DNA from: PALSA-1006 sp963733265
GTDB lineage: Bacteria; Pseudomonadota; Gammaproteobacteria; Burkholderiales; Gallionellaceae
Assembly: GCA_963733265.1 (NCBI GenBank)
Contig: CAVTCF010000002.1
Location: 496,001 to 560,000, forward strand
Direction of reading: 5' to 3'
Length of the DNA: 64,000 nt
In this document: piece after piece, positions 45,565 through 54,957 of the stretch
Layout of the letters: each line of letters starts with the position of its first letter
Numbering within the stretch: position 1 is the stretch's first letter
Made by a program: the position numbers and the translations under genes
Notes under the pieces: model-generated
Told to the model about the DNA's origin: nothing
Seen by the model: only the letters and a program-made list of their open reading frames with translations
Databases searched by the model: none

Positions 45565-46002
45565 TTATTTGATGGTAATGTCGATTGTGTCCGCGTCTGA
45601 ACCAAATGTAAACTTCAGTTTTTCAAAGCTTGGCAGACCAGAAAACAAACCTAGTGTGAATCCATTTGAAAAACCAAGCGGCTCAGCAGGTATTCTGAAC
45701 ATATTGTGATCCAGCTTCCCGTTGTCATTCTCATCTTGAAAAACGGAGACCGCGTATTTACCGTATTTTAGATTTTGGAAGACTATCACGGTTTGTTTGT
45801 CGCTGATTGTTCCTTGGGCATGAAGATAGGCTTTTTCGATCTTCATGACCTCATCTCCTTCGCGGAAAAGATTGGCGATCACTTTTCCATGATCATTCAG
45901 CAAGCCGTTCACCCGAATGGTCAAGTTGCCGTATGTATCATCAGCCAAGCAGCTTTGTGAAAAGAGCAGAATCAGGAAAGATAAAATTAATTTGTTATTC
46001 AT
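45565..46002 (-). CDS. DUF2141 secreted protein
   Basis: A 145-residue protein started at ATG 46002 (MNNKLILSFLILLFSQSCLA), giving a signal peptide cut after SCLADD. The mature part is a beta-sandwich with the conserved VFQDENDNGKLDHNMFRIPAEPLGFSN that defines DUF2141; the acidic loop may bind calcium. It overlaps the end of the ABC permease gene by 8 bases, so it belongs to that operon. Its function in the family is not known. Confidence 0.85.
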   Translation of the reverse strand: MNNKLILSFLILLFSQSCLADDTYGNLTIRVNGLLNDHGKVIANLFREGDEVMKIEKAYLHAQGTISDKQTVIVFQNLKYGKYAVSVFQDENDNGKLDHNMFRIPAEPLGFSNGFTLGLFSGLPSFEKLKFTFGSDADTIDITIK

Positions 46003-48367
46003 ACGATAGTGCCTCTCTGTTAGATATTGAGATTGCTTTACGGGCGGGAATCCGACTTGCCAGCCAACCAAAGACCAGAATGATCGCCAGGGTGATCACA
46101 AAGCCGATCTGACTGAAGGCAAATGGAAGCGAGATTCCGTGCCCCAGAATCAGGTTCCCGAAAAACTTCGAAGCATAGAAACTAAGAGGCAAACTCAGCA
46201 AAAGTCCCAGAGCGATGCCAACGATGCTGACTACCGCTCCTTCGGCGACGAATAAGCCATAAATGATCTTTGGGGTCGCACCTATTGCGCGCATGACGCC
46301 GATTTCGCGGGTTCTTTCCATAATGTTAGTTCCCGTGGATGCGGCCATGCCCAGTGTGCTGATTACCAAAACCAGTGAAGACAGAACGGTGAAAAGTGTG
46401 AGGATAATGTTGAGGTGGTCGTAAACGATCTTTGCGCGTTCGGCCTGCGACATCACATAAAAAACATTCAGGTCTGTTTGCCTAAGCGCTTTTTCGATAT
46501 CCTGTTTCAGAGCGACGGTTTGTTTGTAGCCCCTATCTTGGGCTACGAACATCAAACTGTTAATCAGGTGTTCAGGGTTGGCTGTTTTGTCGTACTGCTC
46601 TTTGTCGATGTATATCTTCGCCACATCGAACTCCTTGACTATGCCCACAAGCCTCACTTGCACTTGTTTGCCGTTGAGATTGATCGGGTATTGTTTTCCG
46701 ACCTCAACGGGTTCGCCAAATCCCTCTGCGGCGACTTGGTTCATCACGATTTCAAGATCATTTGAATGTTGCAACCAACGGCCTTTGATAACATCCATTT
46801 TTACAAGGTCAGTGTCGTAGGGCAGCGCGATAATACCGATGCCATTGTTTGTCGATACCACCGAGGACTGCAAACGGCCTCGCCCACCATTCCATGTTTC
46901 GATACTCAACACATTCTTCAGATCGTGGAACGGTGCTAGCGCTTTCTCACGTGCGACTTGTTCTTTCAGAACAAGCTGAACATCGTATTTCATGGCTTTT
47001 TTGGTGTCCTCCAGAAATACGAAAAGTGATTGCCGTACATTAAAGCCCGAGCTAAAGATGGCAACCCCCAAGGCAATTGTTGCAACGGTGGTCGCTAGAC
47101 GTTTTTTGCGTCGCAGTACATTTCGCAATGCGAGTTGGATACCGAAAGGCAACGGCCATTGAGTAGCTGTAGCTTTCCGGGGGTTGGAAGTGGCGGAATT
47201 TATGCCGTAGTCAGACAGTGCGTTCTTAACCGAAACGCGAACACCTTTTAATAGTGCGGGAAGTGCAAACAGCATTGGCAGCACCAAACCGCAAGTGATC
47301 AATCCGGCATATAGCCAGAGGGGAAGTGCTTTAGTGAGAATGTTGAAATTAAGTATTTTTGCAACGAACCCGGCAAACGCATAACCGGAGAGCACCGCCA
47401 GCGGAATGGCGAGGATACTCGCCAACACACCCAAGATGAGCACCATGAACAAATAGATGCTCATAACTTGCCCCGCCGTAGCACCGATGGCTTTAAGCAC
47501 GCCGATCTGCCGGATCTGCTGCGCTAAAATTGCCCCGATCAACTGAGATACAAGGATGGCCCCCATCAGAAAGCCCAACAACCCGATGCTTCCTTGAAAT
47601 GCCAGCAAAGTATTTAACTGGAATTGGTGAGGGTGTTGGTTGGGGGTTGGAATATTGACGCTGTCGATTTCGAATCCGTGATTTCTAAAATCCGCCAGAA
47701 TAATATTTGTCGCCGCTTGAACGTCCTGTTTTGTTTCTACATTTCGCAATCGAAATATCAGCCTCTGATTGGCAGGCTCACCGGAAATTTCACTGTAAGT
47801 ATTTTTGTCGGCATAAGCATAGATGAAAGCATCTTGCGTGGCAGGCGCTTGGGCGGGATCAAAGTCGATTCCGGCAATGGGCACTTGCAACACCTTGCTG
47901 CCCACGCGGACGTGGGCAATCGAGCCCGTTGCAAGATTGGAAACCAGTCGCCCGTTTCGCTCCAACAGGACAGCTCCGTGGGGCGGTATTTTTGCTCCTT
48001 CCTCGGAATATACGTGAGTAAGGTTGAAGTTTTCGAAATCATCAAGGCCAAAAAGCCACAGCGGCAGCCACTGATTTGGAAAAACCTCAATGCGCTGAAA
48101 TGAGAGATCCCGAAATTCAGCACTTTCTATTTCCGGGCGTTGCCTGAATGTGGCTAAATCAAGCTTAGCAAAATCCTTGGAAGTTAAAGCCACATGAAAG
48201 GGATCTGTTCTGGTGAAATTCTCGTTAAGGTCGTTCTTTAGAATGACATACGAAACCAGAATCGAACCAATCCCCCACAGTCCAATGGTGAGCGCAAAAA
48301 TGGCAAGCAGGGTTCGACTTGGATTTACCCATAAATCATTTAAAGCTTTTTTCAGCCTCGGATTCAT
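45995..48367 (-). CDS. ABC transporter permease, FtsX/MacB-like, duplicated
   Basis: A 790-residue inner-membrane permease with an N-terminal helix (TLLAIFALTIGLWGIGSIL), a large extracytoplasmic domain and two FtsX units. Each FtsX unit ends in helices, with QQIRQIGVLKAIGATAGQVM in the first and ERTREIGVMRAIGATPKIIYG in the second. Such permeases work by mechanotransmission, moving lipoproteins, lipids or peptides, rather than by a transmembrane channel. It is preceded by its ATPase (4-base overlap) and followed by the DUF2141 protein. No adaptor gene is seen. Confidence 0.88.
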   Translation of the reverse strand: MNPRLKKALNDLWVNPSRTLLAIFALTIGLWGIGSILVSYVILKNDLNENFTRTDPFHVALTSKDFAKLDLATFRQRPEIESAEFRDLSFQRIEVFPNQWLPLWLFGLDDFENFNLTHVYSEEGAKIPPHGAVLLERNGRLVSNLATGSIAHVRVGSKVLQVPIAGIDFDPAQAPATQDAFIYAYADKNTYSEISGEPANQRLIFRLRNVETKQDVQAATNIILADFRNHGFEIDSVNIPTPNQHPHQFQLNTLLAFQGSIGLLGFLMGAILVSQLIGAILAQQIRQIGVLKAIGATAGQVMSIYLFMVLILGVLASILAIPLAVLSGYAFAGFVAKILNFNILTKALPLWLYAGLITCGLVLPMLFALPALLKGVRVSVKNALSDYGINSATSNPRKATATQWPLPFGIQLALRNVLRRKKRLATTVATIALGVAIFSSGFNVRQSLFVFLEDTKKAMKYDVQLVLKEQVAREKALAPFHDLKNVLSIETWNGGRGRLQSSVVSTNNGIGIIALPYDTDLVKMDVIKGRWLQHSNDLEIVMNQVAAEGFGEPVEVGKQYPINLNGKQVQVRLVGIVKEFDVAKIYIDKEQYDKTANPEHLINSLMFVAQDRGYKQTVALKQDIEKALRQTDLNVFYVMSQAERAKIVYDHLNIILTLFTVLSSLVLVISTLGMAASTGTNIMERTREIGVMRAIGATPKIIYGLFVAEGAVVSIVGIALGLLLSLPLSFYASKFFGNLILGHGISLPFAFSQIGFVITLAIILVFGWLASRIPARKAISISNREALSYE

Positions 48368-49047
48368 GCTGTTATCCTTTCATCATTAACCAACTCGCCG
48401 TCACGTAACGTAACGATCCGGTCATATCCGCTAGTCGATACATCTTCGTGCGTTACCACGATTACGGTTTTCCCTTCCTTGGCAAGTTGCTTGAAGAGTG
48501 CATGTATCTCGTTGGCATTCTTGCTGTCGAGATTGCCGGTGGGTTCGTCGGCAACAATAATGGGCGGGTCGTTGGCGAGTGCGCGAGCAATGGCGGCACG
48601 TTGCTGCTCGCCGCCGGATAGCGCAGCCGGAAATTTGTCGGCGTGACTTAGAATGCCGACTAGCTCCAATAGTCTTTTGGCACGAGGCGCTCGTTCTTGT
48701 TTTGGAATGACATCCACAAACTCCATTGCAAGGAGTAGGTTTTCCAAAATGCTTAACGTCGGAATGAGCTGAAAGAATTGAAACACGATGCCAATATTGG
48801 TGCCGCGCCAAGTGGCTAGCCGACTTTCGGTAAGCGCATGCACCTGAGTTCCGTTAATAATAGCCGTACCACTATCGGGATGGTCGATGCCGGTGAGCAT
48901 GTTAAGTAAAGTGGATTTGCCGCTGCCGGACTTCCCGACAATAGCGACGAATTCTCCGACTGCCACATGCAATTCAATGTTATTGAGCGCGGTGTAACTT
49001 CTGTTGCTGTCCGCAAAAACTTTTGTAACACCTGATAGTTTGATCAT
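48364..49047 (-). CDS. ABC transporter ATP-binding protein, LolD/MacB type
   Basis: A 227-residue ATPase started at ATG 49047 (MIKLSGVTKVFADSNRSYTAL), which has AAGG upstream; the frame upstream to 49251 reads as non-coding. Walker A is AIVGKSGSGKSTLLNML, the signature is LSGGEQQRAAIARAL and Walker B is IIVADEPTGNLD, the last typical of MacB/LolD ATPases. It drives the FtsX-type permease encoded directly downstream. A TetR gene is divergent, 129 bases away, and is the likely regulator. Confidence 0.93.
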   Translation of the reverse strand: MIKLSGVTKVFADSNRSYTALNNIELHVAVGEFVAIVGKSGSGKSTLLNMLTGIDHPDSGTAIINGTQVHALTESRLATWRGTNIGIVFQFFQLIPTLSILENLLLAMEFVDVIPKQERAPRAKRLLELVGILSHADKFPAALSGGEQQRAAIARALANDPPIIVADEPTGNLDSKNANEIHALFKQLAKEGKTVIVVTHEDVSTSGYDRIVTLRDGELVNDERITA

Positions 49048-49175
49048 TTTGATACCTTGTTCTAAGTTGGCCACGTGTCTATCATGGCGATGCCAACAAG
49101 AATCGGGAAGAACACAGAAGCAGCGAATGTGCATTTCCAGACACATATGAGTTTTTTGTCCAGAAAGGAAGTAAC

Positions 49176-49751
49176 TTGACCGTTGAAACACTATCGGCAG
49201 ATCGACGCGTTCAGCGGACTCGTCTTGCATTACGAGATGCTTTGATCTCATTGTTGGAAGAGTGCGGATGGGACGACATCAATATTCAATCACTATGCGA
49301 ACGGGCGAACGTGGGACGTTCGACGTTTTACCTGCACTTTCAAAACAAAGAGGAATTATTGGTCAGCGGATTTGATGACCTGCGCGCCGGCTTACGCGCC
49401 CAGGCGGAAATGCGAAAAAACGGAAAGTCGGGATCGTTGCTATTTGTGCGCGGATTGATTGAGCACGTTTATGAACAGCGAGCATTATTCAGAGCCATTG
49501 TTGGACGACGTAGCGGTCATGTCGTGCAAAAGCGTTTTAGGGAAATGGTGAATCAACTTGTCGAGGAGGAAATTTCACTCCCAGCTAAAGGGTGGCAACA
49601 AGACGCAGGAGCACGCTATGTTGCTGGAGCACTGGTTGAGTTGTTGGCATGGTGGGTTGATGCGGGTACTGCCCGAAATGCAGAGGAGATTGAGCATCTT
49701 TTCTCTCAACTCACTTTGTCAGTTATAAAGCGGTTTGGTGAAAGAATGTGA
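49176..49751 (+). CDS. TetR-family transcription regulator
   Basis: A 191-residue regulator starting at a TTG with AAGGAAG upstream. The N-terminal helix-turn-helix reads INIQSLCERANVGRSTFYLHFQNKEELL, typical of TetR; the C-terminal part is the ligand-binding helical domain. It is divergent from the ABC operon and likely represses it and itself from the 128-base space between them. Confidence 0.88.
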   Translation: MTVETLSADRRVQRTRLALRDALISLLEECGWDDINIQSLCERANVGRSTFYLHFQNKEELLVSGFDDLRAGLRAQAEMRKNGKSGSLLFVRGLIEHVYEQRALFRAIVGRRSGHVVQKRFREMVNQLVEEEISLPAKGWQQDAGARYVAGALVELLAWWVDAGTARNAEEIEHLFSQLTLSVIKRFGERM

Positions 49752-49955
49752 CTACGCAAGAACGAAGACTCTCATTGAAGAGCAGCTTGTAACACATTGC
49801 GATTCGAGATAATTGCAAACGGCTTAGCCGAACCATTCGTCGCGATAGACAAAAACTGGCCGGCGCAATCCGTCGCACTCGCCAATGTCAACGACCTTTA
49901 TGTGATTATAGGGTGACAATTGCTTCGGGCTCGTGTCTCCCCGTTAATAGAATTG

Positions 49956-51032
49956 TTAAATCCAGTTCATCACCAATCGGTTGATCTCCCCCCCGCCCAG
50001 CACCAGCCAGACAAAAAGGATACCTCCCAGTAATAGAGGTTTATAGCCCGCTTTTTTGATAGCAGAAAAGTGTGTGCATAAACCTAGTGCAGCCATGGCA
50101 ATGGCGAGAAGCAACGTGTCGATGTTAATGGCAGTACTAATCACGCGCTGCGGAAGAACATCCGATGAATTAATGCCTGTCACTACAATAAACATCAGCG
50201 CAAACCACGGAATGACGATTTTTGCTTTTGGCTCTGCTGTAGAAGCTGCGAGCGCACGGGTACGCACAACATAGATCGACAACAAGATCAGGAATGGTGC
50301 CAGCATCATGACCCTGACCATCTTGGTTATCACAGCCGTGTCGGTAGCGGCATTGCCCAGCGATTTTGCAGCAGCAACGACTTGAGCGACTTCGTAAACT
50401 GTAGAGCCGGTAAAAATGCCGAATGCTTCAGGCGATGCTGCCAGGAAATGCCACGCATGATTCCATTGAAATAGCATTGGATACAAAAGCATACTGAGTG
50501 TCCCGAATACGATGATCGTAGAAACAGCGATGGACACATGCTCGGCCCGACCGCGTATAACGGGTTCGGTAGCCATGATTGCGGCGGCACCGCAAATCGA
50601 ACTTCCTGCGCCAATCAATATCACGGTATTAATATCAAGCCCGAGCAATTTTCGCCCGACGAATAATGACACGGCAAAAGTGCTGATCAATATCAGTGAA
50701 TCAATTATCACACCCTCAACCCCAACATGTGCGATGCCAGTAAAAGTCAGCCTGAAGCCGTATAAGATAATTCCTAGCTGGAGCAGGCGTTGCTTGGAAA
50801 ATAATACTCCGCTTATACATCGATCCATCATATACGGGAACAGGGTGTTGCCTATCAGAATACCAAGTAGGATGGATAAGGTCAGGGAGCCGATAGCATG
50901 CTCTTGAAACCATTCATTCTGCGCGATTATCAGTGAAATCGTGGCAATGGCAAGACTCAACAGAATCCCATATATATACTTCCTGAGAAGTACGTGCATT
51001 GGTGCCAGTTTGTTGTAGAGGACTGAAGACAT
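49956..51032 (-). CDS. YeiH-family putative sulfate exporter
   Basis: A 358-residue inner-membrane protein with about ten helices and the family motifs LTLSILLGILIGNTLFP and ILIGAGSSICGAAAIMA; the SSICGAAA segment is characteristic of the YeiH/UPF0324 family. The family is annotated as sulfate exporter on weak evidence. A LysR gene is divergent, as yeiE is next to yeiH in E. coli. ATG 51032 or ATG 50999 (MHVLLRKYIYG) may be the start. Confidence 0.85.
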   Translation of the reverse strand: MSSVLYNKLAPMHVLLRKYIYGILLSLAIATISLIIAQNEWFQEHAIGSLTLSILLGILIGNTLFPYMMDRCISGVLFSKQRLLQLGIILYGFRLTFTGIAHVGVEGVIIDSLILISTFAVSLFVGRKLLGLDINTVILIGAGSSICGAAAIMATEPVIRGRAEHVSIAVSTIIVFGTLSMLLYPMLFQWNHAWHFLAASPEAFGIFTGSTVYEVAQVVAAAKSLGNAATDTAVITKMVRVMMLAPFLILLSIYVVRTRALAASTAEPKAKIVIPWFALMFIVVTGINSSDVLPQRVISTAINIDTLLLAIAMAALGLCTHFSAIKKAGYKPLLLGGILFVWLVLGGGEINRLVMNWI

Positions 51033-51135
51033 GCATAGACTCTACAGAGATTAATAATATTAATAAAACAGATTATTTTTATGATATCAATCTATAAATC
51101 TGGTAGATTGGAGCTTTCAATCAGTTTGAATACTT

Positions 51136-52047
51136 ATGCGATTGACACTGAGGCAGCTACAAATCTTTATCGCCATCGCGCACAGCGGAAGTGCTACTGC
51201 GGCTGGCGAGCGTATCGCGCTGTCGCAATCGGCTGTTAGTGCGGCTATTGCCGAACTGGAGCATACCGTGAACATTCAGCTCTTTGATCGAGTAGGCAAG
51301 CGGATGCAGCTGAATGATCACGGGCGAGCCATGCTGCCACAAGCCATGTCACTGCTAAACAGAGCCGAAAGCCTTGAGCAGTGTTTTCTCGGTAGCGCCC
51401 CCAGCTTGCTCATCCTTGGTACAAGCCTGACGATCGGCAATTATCTTCTGCCGCGCCTGTTGGCGGATTACTGGCGCTCACAAGGCATCATATTGGGGGA
51501 TGCCACTCCGCCATTGCAGGTGGTCGTGGCTAACACGGCAGATATTGCTACCAAGGTAGCTGCTTTTGAAGTGGATATAGGTCTGGTCGAAGGTCCATGT
51601 CACAGGCCAGATATTGCGGTGATACCATGGTTGCAGGATGAACTTCTTTTAGTCGCTTCCCCGGTTCATCCTGTAGTTCTGAAATATGGTAATAGCCTCA
51701 TACCCTCCAAGCGGCTTGCCACAACCAACTGGATTTTGCGAGAGCAAGGTTCTGGAACCCGCGATACATTAGAACAGGCATTGTTGCCACACATACCCCA
51801 ATTAAGAAGTAGTATCGAGTTCAACGATCATGAAGCCATCAAGCAATGTGCGATACAGGGACTGGGTATCGCCTGCTTGTCACACCTAGTTGTAGCAGAC
51901 GCGCTGGAAACTGGTCAGTTGGTAAAGCTCAAGACGAGTTTTGGAGGACTTAATCGGCGGTTTAATTTGCTGGTACATCATCAGAAACAGATTACATCGG
52001 GTATGCAGAATTTTATCGATTACGTTTCCAATGAAATTGCGCGTTAA
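51136..52047 (+). CDS. LysR-family regulator, YeiE-like
   Basis: A 303-residue regulator with the LysR N-terminus MRLTLRQLQIFIAIAHSGSATAAGERIALSQSAVSAAIAELE and a two-lobed substrate-binding domain. It is divergent from the YeiH gene with 103 bases between, the usual layout for control of the neighbour. YeiE in E. coli responds to sulfite, which would suit the sulfur context, but this is by analogy. Confidence 0.87.
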   Translation: MRLTLRQLQIFIAIAHSGSATAAGERIALSQSAVSAAIAELEHTVNIQLFDRVGKRMQLNDHGRAMLPQAMSLLNRAESLEQCFLGSAPSLLILGTSLTIGNYLLPRLLADYWRSQGIILGDATPPLQVVVANTADIATKVAAFEVDIGLVEGPCHRPDIAVIPWLQDELLLVASPVHPVVLKYGNSLIPSKRLATTNWILREQGSGTRDTLEQALLPHIPQLRSSIEFNDHEAIKQCAIQGLGIACLSHLVVADALETGQLVKLKTSFGGLNRRFNLLVHHQKQITSGMQNFIDYVSNEIAR

Positions 52048-52065
52048 CGCTCTGATTTATATTTT

Positions 52066-52082
52066 CTAACGTATTCCTAACG
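52066..52082 (+). promoter_or_regulatory. CTAACG direct repeat upstream of the response regulator
   Basis: CTAACG at 52066-52071 and again at 52077-52082, one helical turn (11 bases) apart, 106 bases before the response regulator start. The same half-sites occur four times with the same spacing at 54132-54170, so this is the probable binding site of the OmpR-type regulator for autoregulation. Confidence 0.65.
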
Positions 52083-52187
52083 GAACAGCGTTTAGAATAG
52101 ACCAATTATTGTTTTTTCGAGAACAATTTCTCATTTCTACTTTGGGCTACTTTAATAATCCTTTTGGGATCGTATTTCTAGTCACCT

Positions 52188-52859
52188 ATGAATATTCTTC
52201 TAGTTGAAGACAATAGAGATTTGGCGACGAACCTGTTCGATTATTTTGAGGCTCGCGGATACACAATGGATCTGGCTAGTGATGGCAATCTCGGTTTAAA
52301 CCTTTCTTCAAAAAATATTTACGACGTCATTGTGTTGGATTGGATGTTGCCAAGCATGGATGGAGTCACAATGTGTAAGCGACTGCGGGAAGCTGGTAAA
52401 CAAACGCCGATTTTGATGTTGACCGCGCGTGACTCACTGGAGGATAAAATTGCCGGATTGGAAGCCGGGGCGGATGACTATGTTGTGAAGCCATTTTCCT
52501 TACGTGAGGTCGAAGCTCGTTTGCTTGCGCTATTTAGACGCTCACAAGTGCGTGATGGCGTCAAAACTCTGCAAATCGGCGACTTGACATTCAACACAGA
52601 CACTCTGAAAGTATTGCGCGGCAATCGCGCAATTATTTTGCCACCTATAGCGCTCAAATTTCTTGAGGTGCTTATGCGTAATTCCCCCCGTGTTTTGTCT
52701 CGTGAAGAGGTTGAACGTGCCATTTGGGGAGATACACCGCCGGACAGCGATGCCTTGCGGGGACATCTCCACATTATGCGTAATGTGGTTGATAAAAATA
52801 CCGACAAGCACTTGATTAAGACGCATCGAGGTCTTGGGTATCAAATTAGCGATGAATAA
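52188..52859 (+). CDS. OmpR/QseB-type response regulator
   Basis: A 223-residue regulator. The receiver (1-115) has the acidic pocket VEDNRDL, the phospho-acceptor aspartate in VIVLDWMLPSMDG and the lysine in YVVKPFS. The C-terminal winged helix (about 125-222) has KTHRGLGYQISDE at its end, the OmpR-family wing. It overlaps the kinase gene by 8 bases, forming a two-component operon. A receiver-only paralogue follows at 55605. Confidence 0.94.
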   Translation: MNILLVEDNRDLATNLFDYFEARGYTMDLASDGNLGLNLSSKNIYDVIVLDWMLPSMDGVTMCKRLREAGKQTPILMLTARDSLEDKIAGLEAGADDYVVKPFSLREVEARLLALFRRSQVRDGVKTLQIGDLTFNTDTLKVLRGNRAIILPPIALKFLEVLMRNSPRVLSREEVERAIWGDTPPDSDALRGHLHIMRNVVDKNTDKHLIKTHRGLGYQISDE

Positions 52860-54117
52860 CCGACACAATAGCCTCAGATTCAAACTGGCACTTACATTCG
52901 CAATCTTTGGAGCGATGATTAGTCTATTGTTGTCATTGGGGCTATCGTTTATTACGCACCGCTTGGGAGAAAACTTGATGGATGAAACCTTACGTGCGGA
53001 AATCGACGGTTATATTTCCAGGCGTGCACGTAATCCAAATGCACTTCTTCCTTCAACAATTAGCATTCAGGGCTACATCCTTTCGGATGAAAGAAGTAAA
53101 GATGCAATTCCTCAGGAACTATCAACTTTGAAAGATGGAACTTATCGTTTGAAGCTGAACGATATTTCTTACCGGGTAGCCGTAGAAGATAAAAATGGTG
53201 AACGCTATTTCATGTTATTTAACGAGGAGCGCCAGCGCGAACGTGAACAAATGTTTACCGTTTATTTGGCAATGGCTGCACTCATCATGACCTTGCTCTC
53301 ATCATGGGCTGGCTGGTGGCTTGCCGGACGAGCTGTAGCACCTATACGAGAATTGGCCAAGCGCGTTAGCAGCGCAGATCCCGGTGATGATACCGATGCT
53401 GTAGCGCAGGGATTTTCAAGCGACGAAATAGGGCAGCTGGCGCAAGTGTTTTCTGCATACCTTAAACGAATGCGTGATTTTATTAACCGCGAACGTAATT
53501 TTACCAGTGATGTGAGTCATGAACTACGAACACCGTTGACAATTGTTCAAGGCGTATTGGAGTTGATGGAAGACGATAAACTATTACAAGAAAAGCAGCG
53601 CGAAAGAATAGCCAAGATTGGGCGCGCCAATAGTGACATGGTTAATTTAACCAATGCATTGCTCCTGATGGCAAGAGAAAACACTGATGAGGCTTATATT
53701 CAAACTTGTGATGTAAGTAAGGTTGTCGAAGTGGCCATTGAATCAAATCGCCATCTACTAAGTAAGAACACGTTGGTAAATTCCAAATACTTATCGAATC
53801 CACATATTGAAGCCGAGCGTACATTGCTTAGTATTGTGGTATCCAATTTGATTCGTAACGCCTTCACATTTACACCATCCGGCAGTGTAACCGTTCTGGT
53901 AGATGATAACAGTATCATCGTTAAAGACACTGGAACTGGAATTCGAAGCGAGGAAATAGGTAAAGTTTTTCAAAAGCATTTCAAGGGTACCGGCAGCCCC
54001 GGCTCCGGTATCGGACTATCGCTAGTGAAGCGCATTTGCGACCGTTACAAATGGGAGATAATTCTTATCAGTACGGAGGGTCAGGGAACAAGTGCCCAGC
54101 TTATATTTCGTAAATAA
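52852..54117 (+). CDS. Sensor histidine kinase of the OmpR-type system
   Basis: The start is ATG 52852, overlapping the regulator stop; 421 residues. There are two membrane helices (LALTFAIFGAMISLLLSLGLSF and MFTVYLAMAALIMTLLSSWAGW) around a periplasmic sensor of about 95 residues, a HAMP domain, HisKA with SDVSHELRTPLTIVQGV and HATPase_c (NLIRNAFTF, GSGIGLSLVKRICD). The stimulus is unknown; the likely target gene is the envelope lipoprotein downstream, which suggests envelope stress. Confidence 0.93.
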   Translation: MNNRHNSLRFKLALTFAIFGAMISLLLSLGLSFITHRLGENLMDETLRAEIDGYISRRARNPNALLPSTISIQGYILSDERSKDAIPQELSTLKDGTYRLKLNDISYRVAVEDKNGERYFMLFNEERQREREQMFTVYLAMAALIMTLLSSWAGWWLAGRAVAPIRELAKRVSSADPGDDTDAVAQGFSSDEIGQLAQVFSAYLKRMRDFINRERNFTSDVSHELRTPLTIVQGVLELMEDDKLLQEKQRERIAKIGRANSDMVNLTNALLLMARENTDEAYIQTCDVSKVVEVAIESNRHLLSKNTLVNSKYLSNPHIEAERTLLSIVVSNLIRNAFTFTPSGSVTVLVDDNSIIVKDTGTGIRSEEIGKVFQKHFKGTGSPGSGIGLSLVKRICDRYKWEIILISTEGQGTSAQLIFRK

Positions 54118-54131
54118 AATAATTTTTAATC

Positions 54132-54170
54132 CTAACGCAATCCTAACGAAAAACTAACGTTTCCGTAACG
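54132..54170 (+). promoter_or_regulatory. Four CTAACG-type repeats and promoter of the lipoprotein gene
   Basis: CTAACG at 54132, 54143 and 54154 and GTAACG at 54165, each exactly 11 bases apart, as in tandem sites for OmpR/PhoB-type regulators. A TAAAAT -10-like box follows at 54181-54186 without a good -35, suggesting activation from the repeats. The same motif precedes the response regulator gene. Confidence 0.75.
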
Positions 54171-54231
54171 ATGAGTTAACTAAAATGCAAATAGAATTTG
54201 TTTGCATAATTTAACCAAGGAGAAAGTTAGA

Positions 54232-54846
54232 ATGAAAAAATTAGCTGTATTGCTCTCAGCGCTACTGTTTGTGGCATGCTCTTCAACTAAGCCGACTCCT
54301 ACACCAGTGACGGAGTCGGCACCTACAAGTAACAGCAACTCGACTGCAACCGCAGCACCGGCTCCAGCAGTTGCAGTTGCACCAGCTTTAACGACTTCAG
54401 CATCTCCGGGTGATACAGCCGCAACTGCAAAGCTCGCCGATGAAATTCAGAAAATACAACCCGGGGCGGATGCCGCCTCAGCAGCAAACCTGGCTAATGA
54501 AATTATGAAGCTGCACAAACAGAGTGTTTATTTCGATTTCGACGAATATGCTTTGAAGCCCGAATTTAGAAGCATTGTTGAAATGCAAGCTGCCACTTTT
54601 AAAAGCCGCAAAAACACAATGTTGGTTCTGGAAGGAAATGCGGATGAACGTGGTAGCGCTGCATACAATCTGGCACTAGGTGAAAGGCGTGCAACAAGTG
54701 TTAAAAAGGCTTTGGTCACAATGGGCGTGCCCGCGTTGAAAATCAAAGTTGTCAGTTACGGAAATACCAGGCCCAAGTTGTCATGCCATGAAGAGAAATG
54801 CTGGCAAGAAAATCGCAGAGTTGACTTTGTTTTTAACCAACAGTGA
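54232..54846 (+). CDS. Pal/OmpA-family peptidoglycan-associated lipoprotein
   Basis: Start at ATG 54232 with AAGGAGA upstream; 204 residues. The lipobox is LFVACSS (lipidated cysteine at residue 17), followed by a Thr/Pro/Ala-rich linker. The C-terminal OmpA domain binds peptidoglycan: VYFDFDEYALKPEF, GNADERGSAAYNLALGERRA and NRRVDFVF. It is longer in the linker than typical Pal, and tol genes are not adjacent, so it is a stand-alone OmpA-like lipoprotein, most likely regulated by the upstream two-component system. Confidence 0.9.
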   Translation: MKKLAVLLSALLFVACSSTKPTPTPVTESAPTSNSNSTATAAPAPAVAVAPALTTSASPGDTAATAKLADEIQKIQPGADAASAANLANEIMKLHKQSVYFDFDEYALKPEFRSIVEMQAATFKSRKNTMLVLEGNADERGSAAYNLALGERRATSVKKALVTMGVPALKIKVVSYGNTRPKLSCHEEKCWQENRRVDFVFNQQ

Positions 54847-54875
54847 CTCTAGCGGGTTAATAATGACCAACTGAA

Positions 54876-54900
54876 TAAGGTTGAGATTCTTTCAACCTTA
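54876..54900. terminator. Hairpin after the lipoprotein gene
   Basis: TAAGGTTGA (54876-54884) pairs with TCAACCTTA (54892-54900) around seven bases, 29 bases past the stop. There is no T-run beyond the stem, so it is a weak terminator or an mRNA end stabiliser. Confidence 0.45.
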
Positions 54901-54957
54901 ATCCTCATGTTGGGCGAATTCAACTCTGGGAAATATTATTAGAAATGCGAGCCGATT

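Noticed and set aside
48431..48811. Arg/Cys/His-rich 126-codon ORF inside the ABC ATPase gene
   Set aside because: Frame shadow of the ATPase on the same strand; no start signal.
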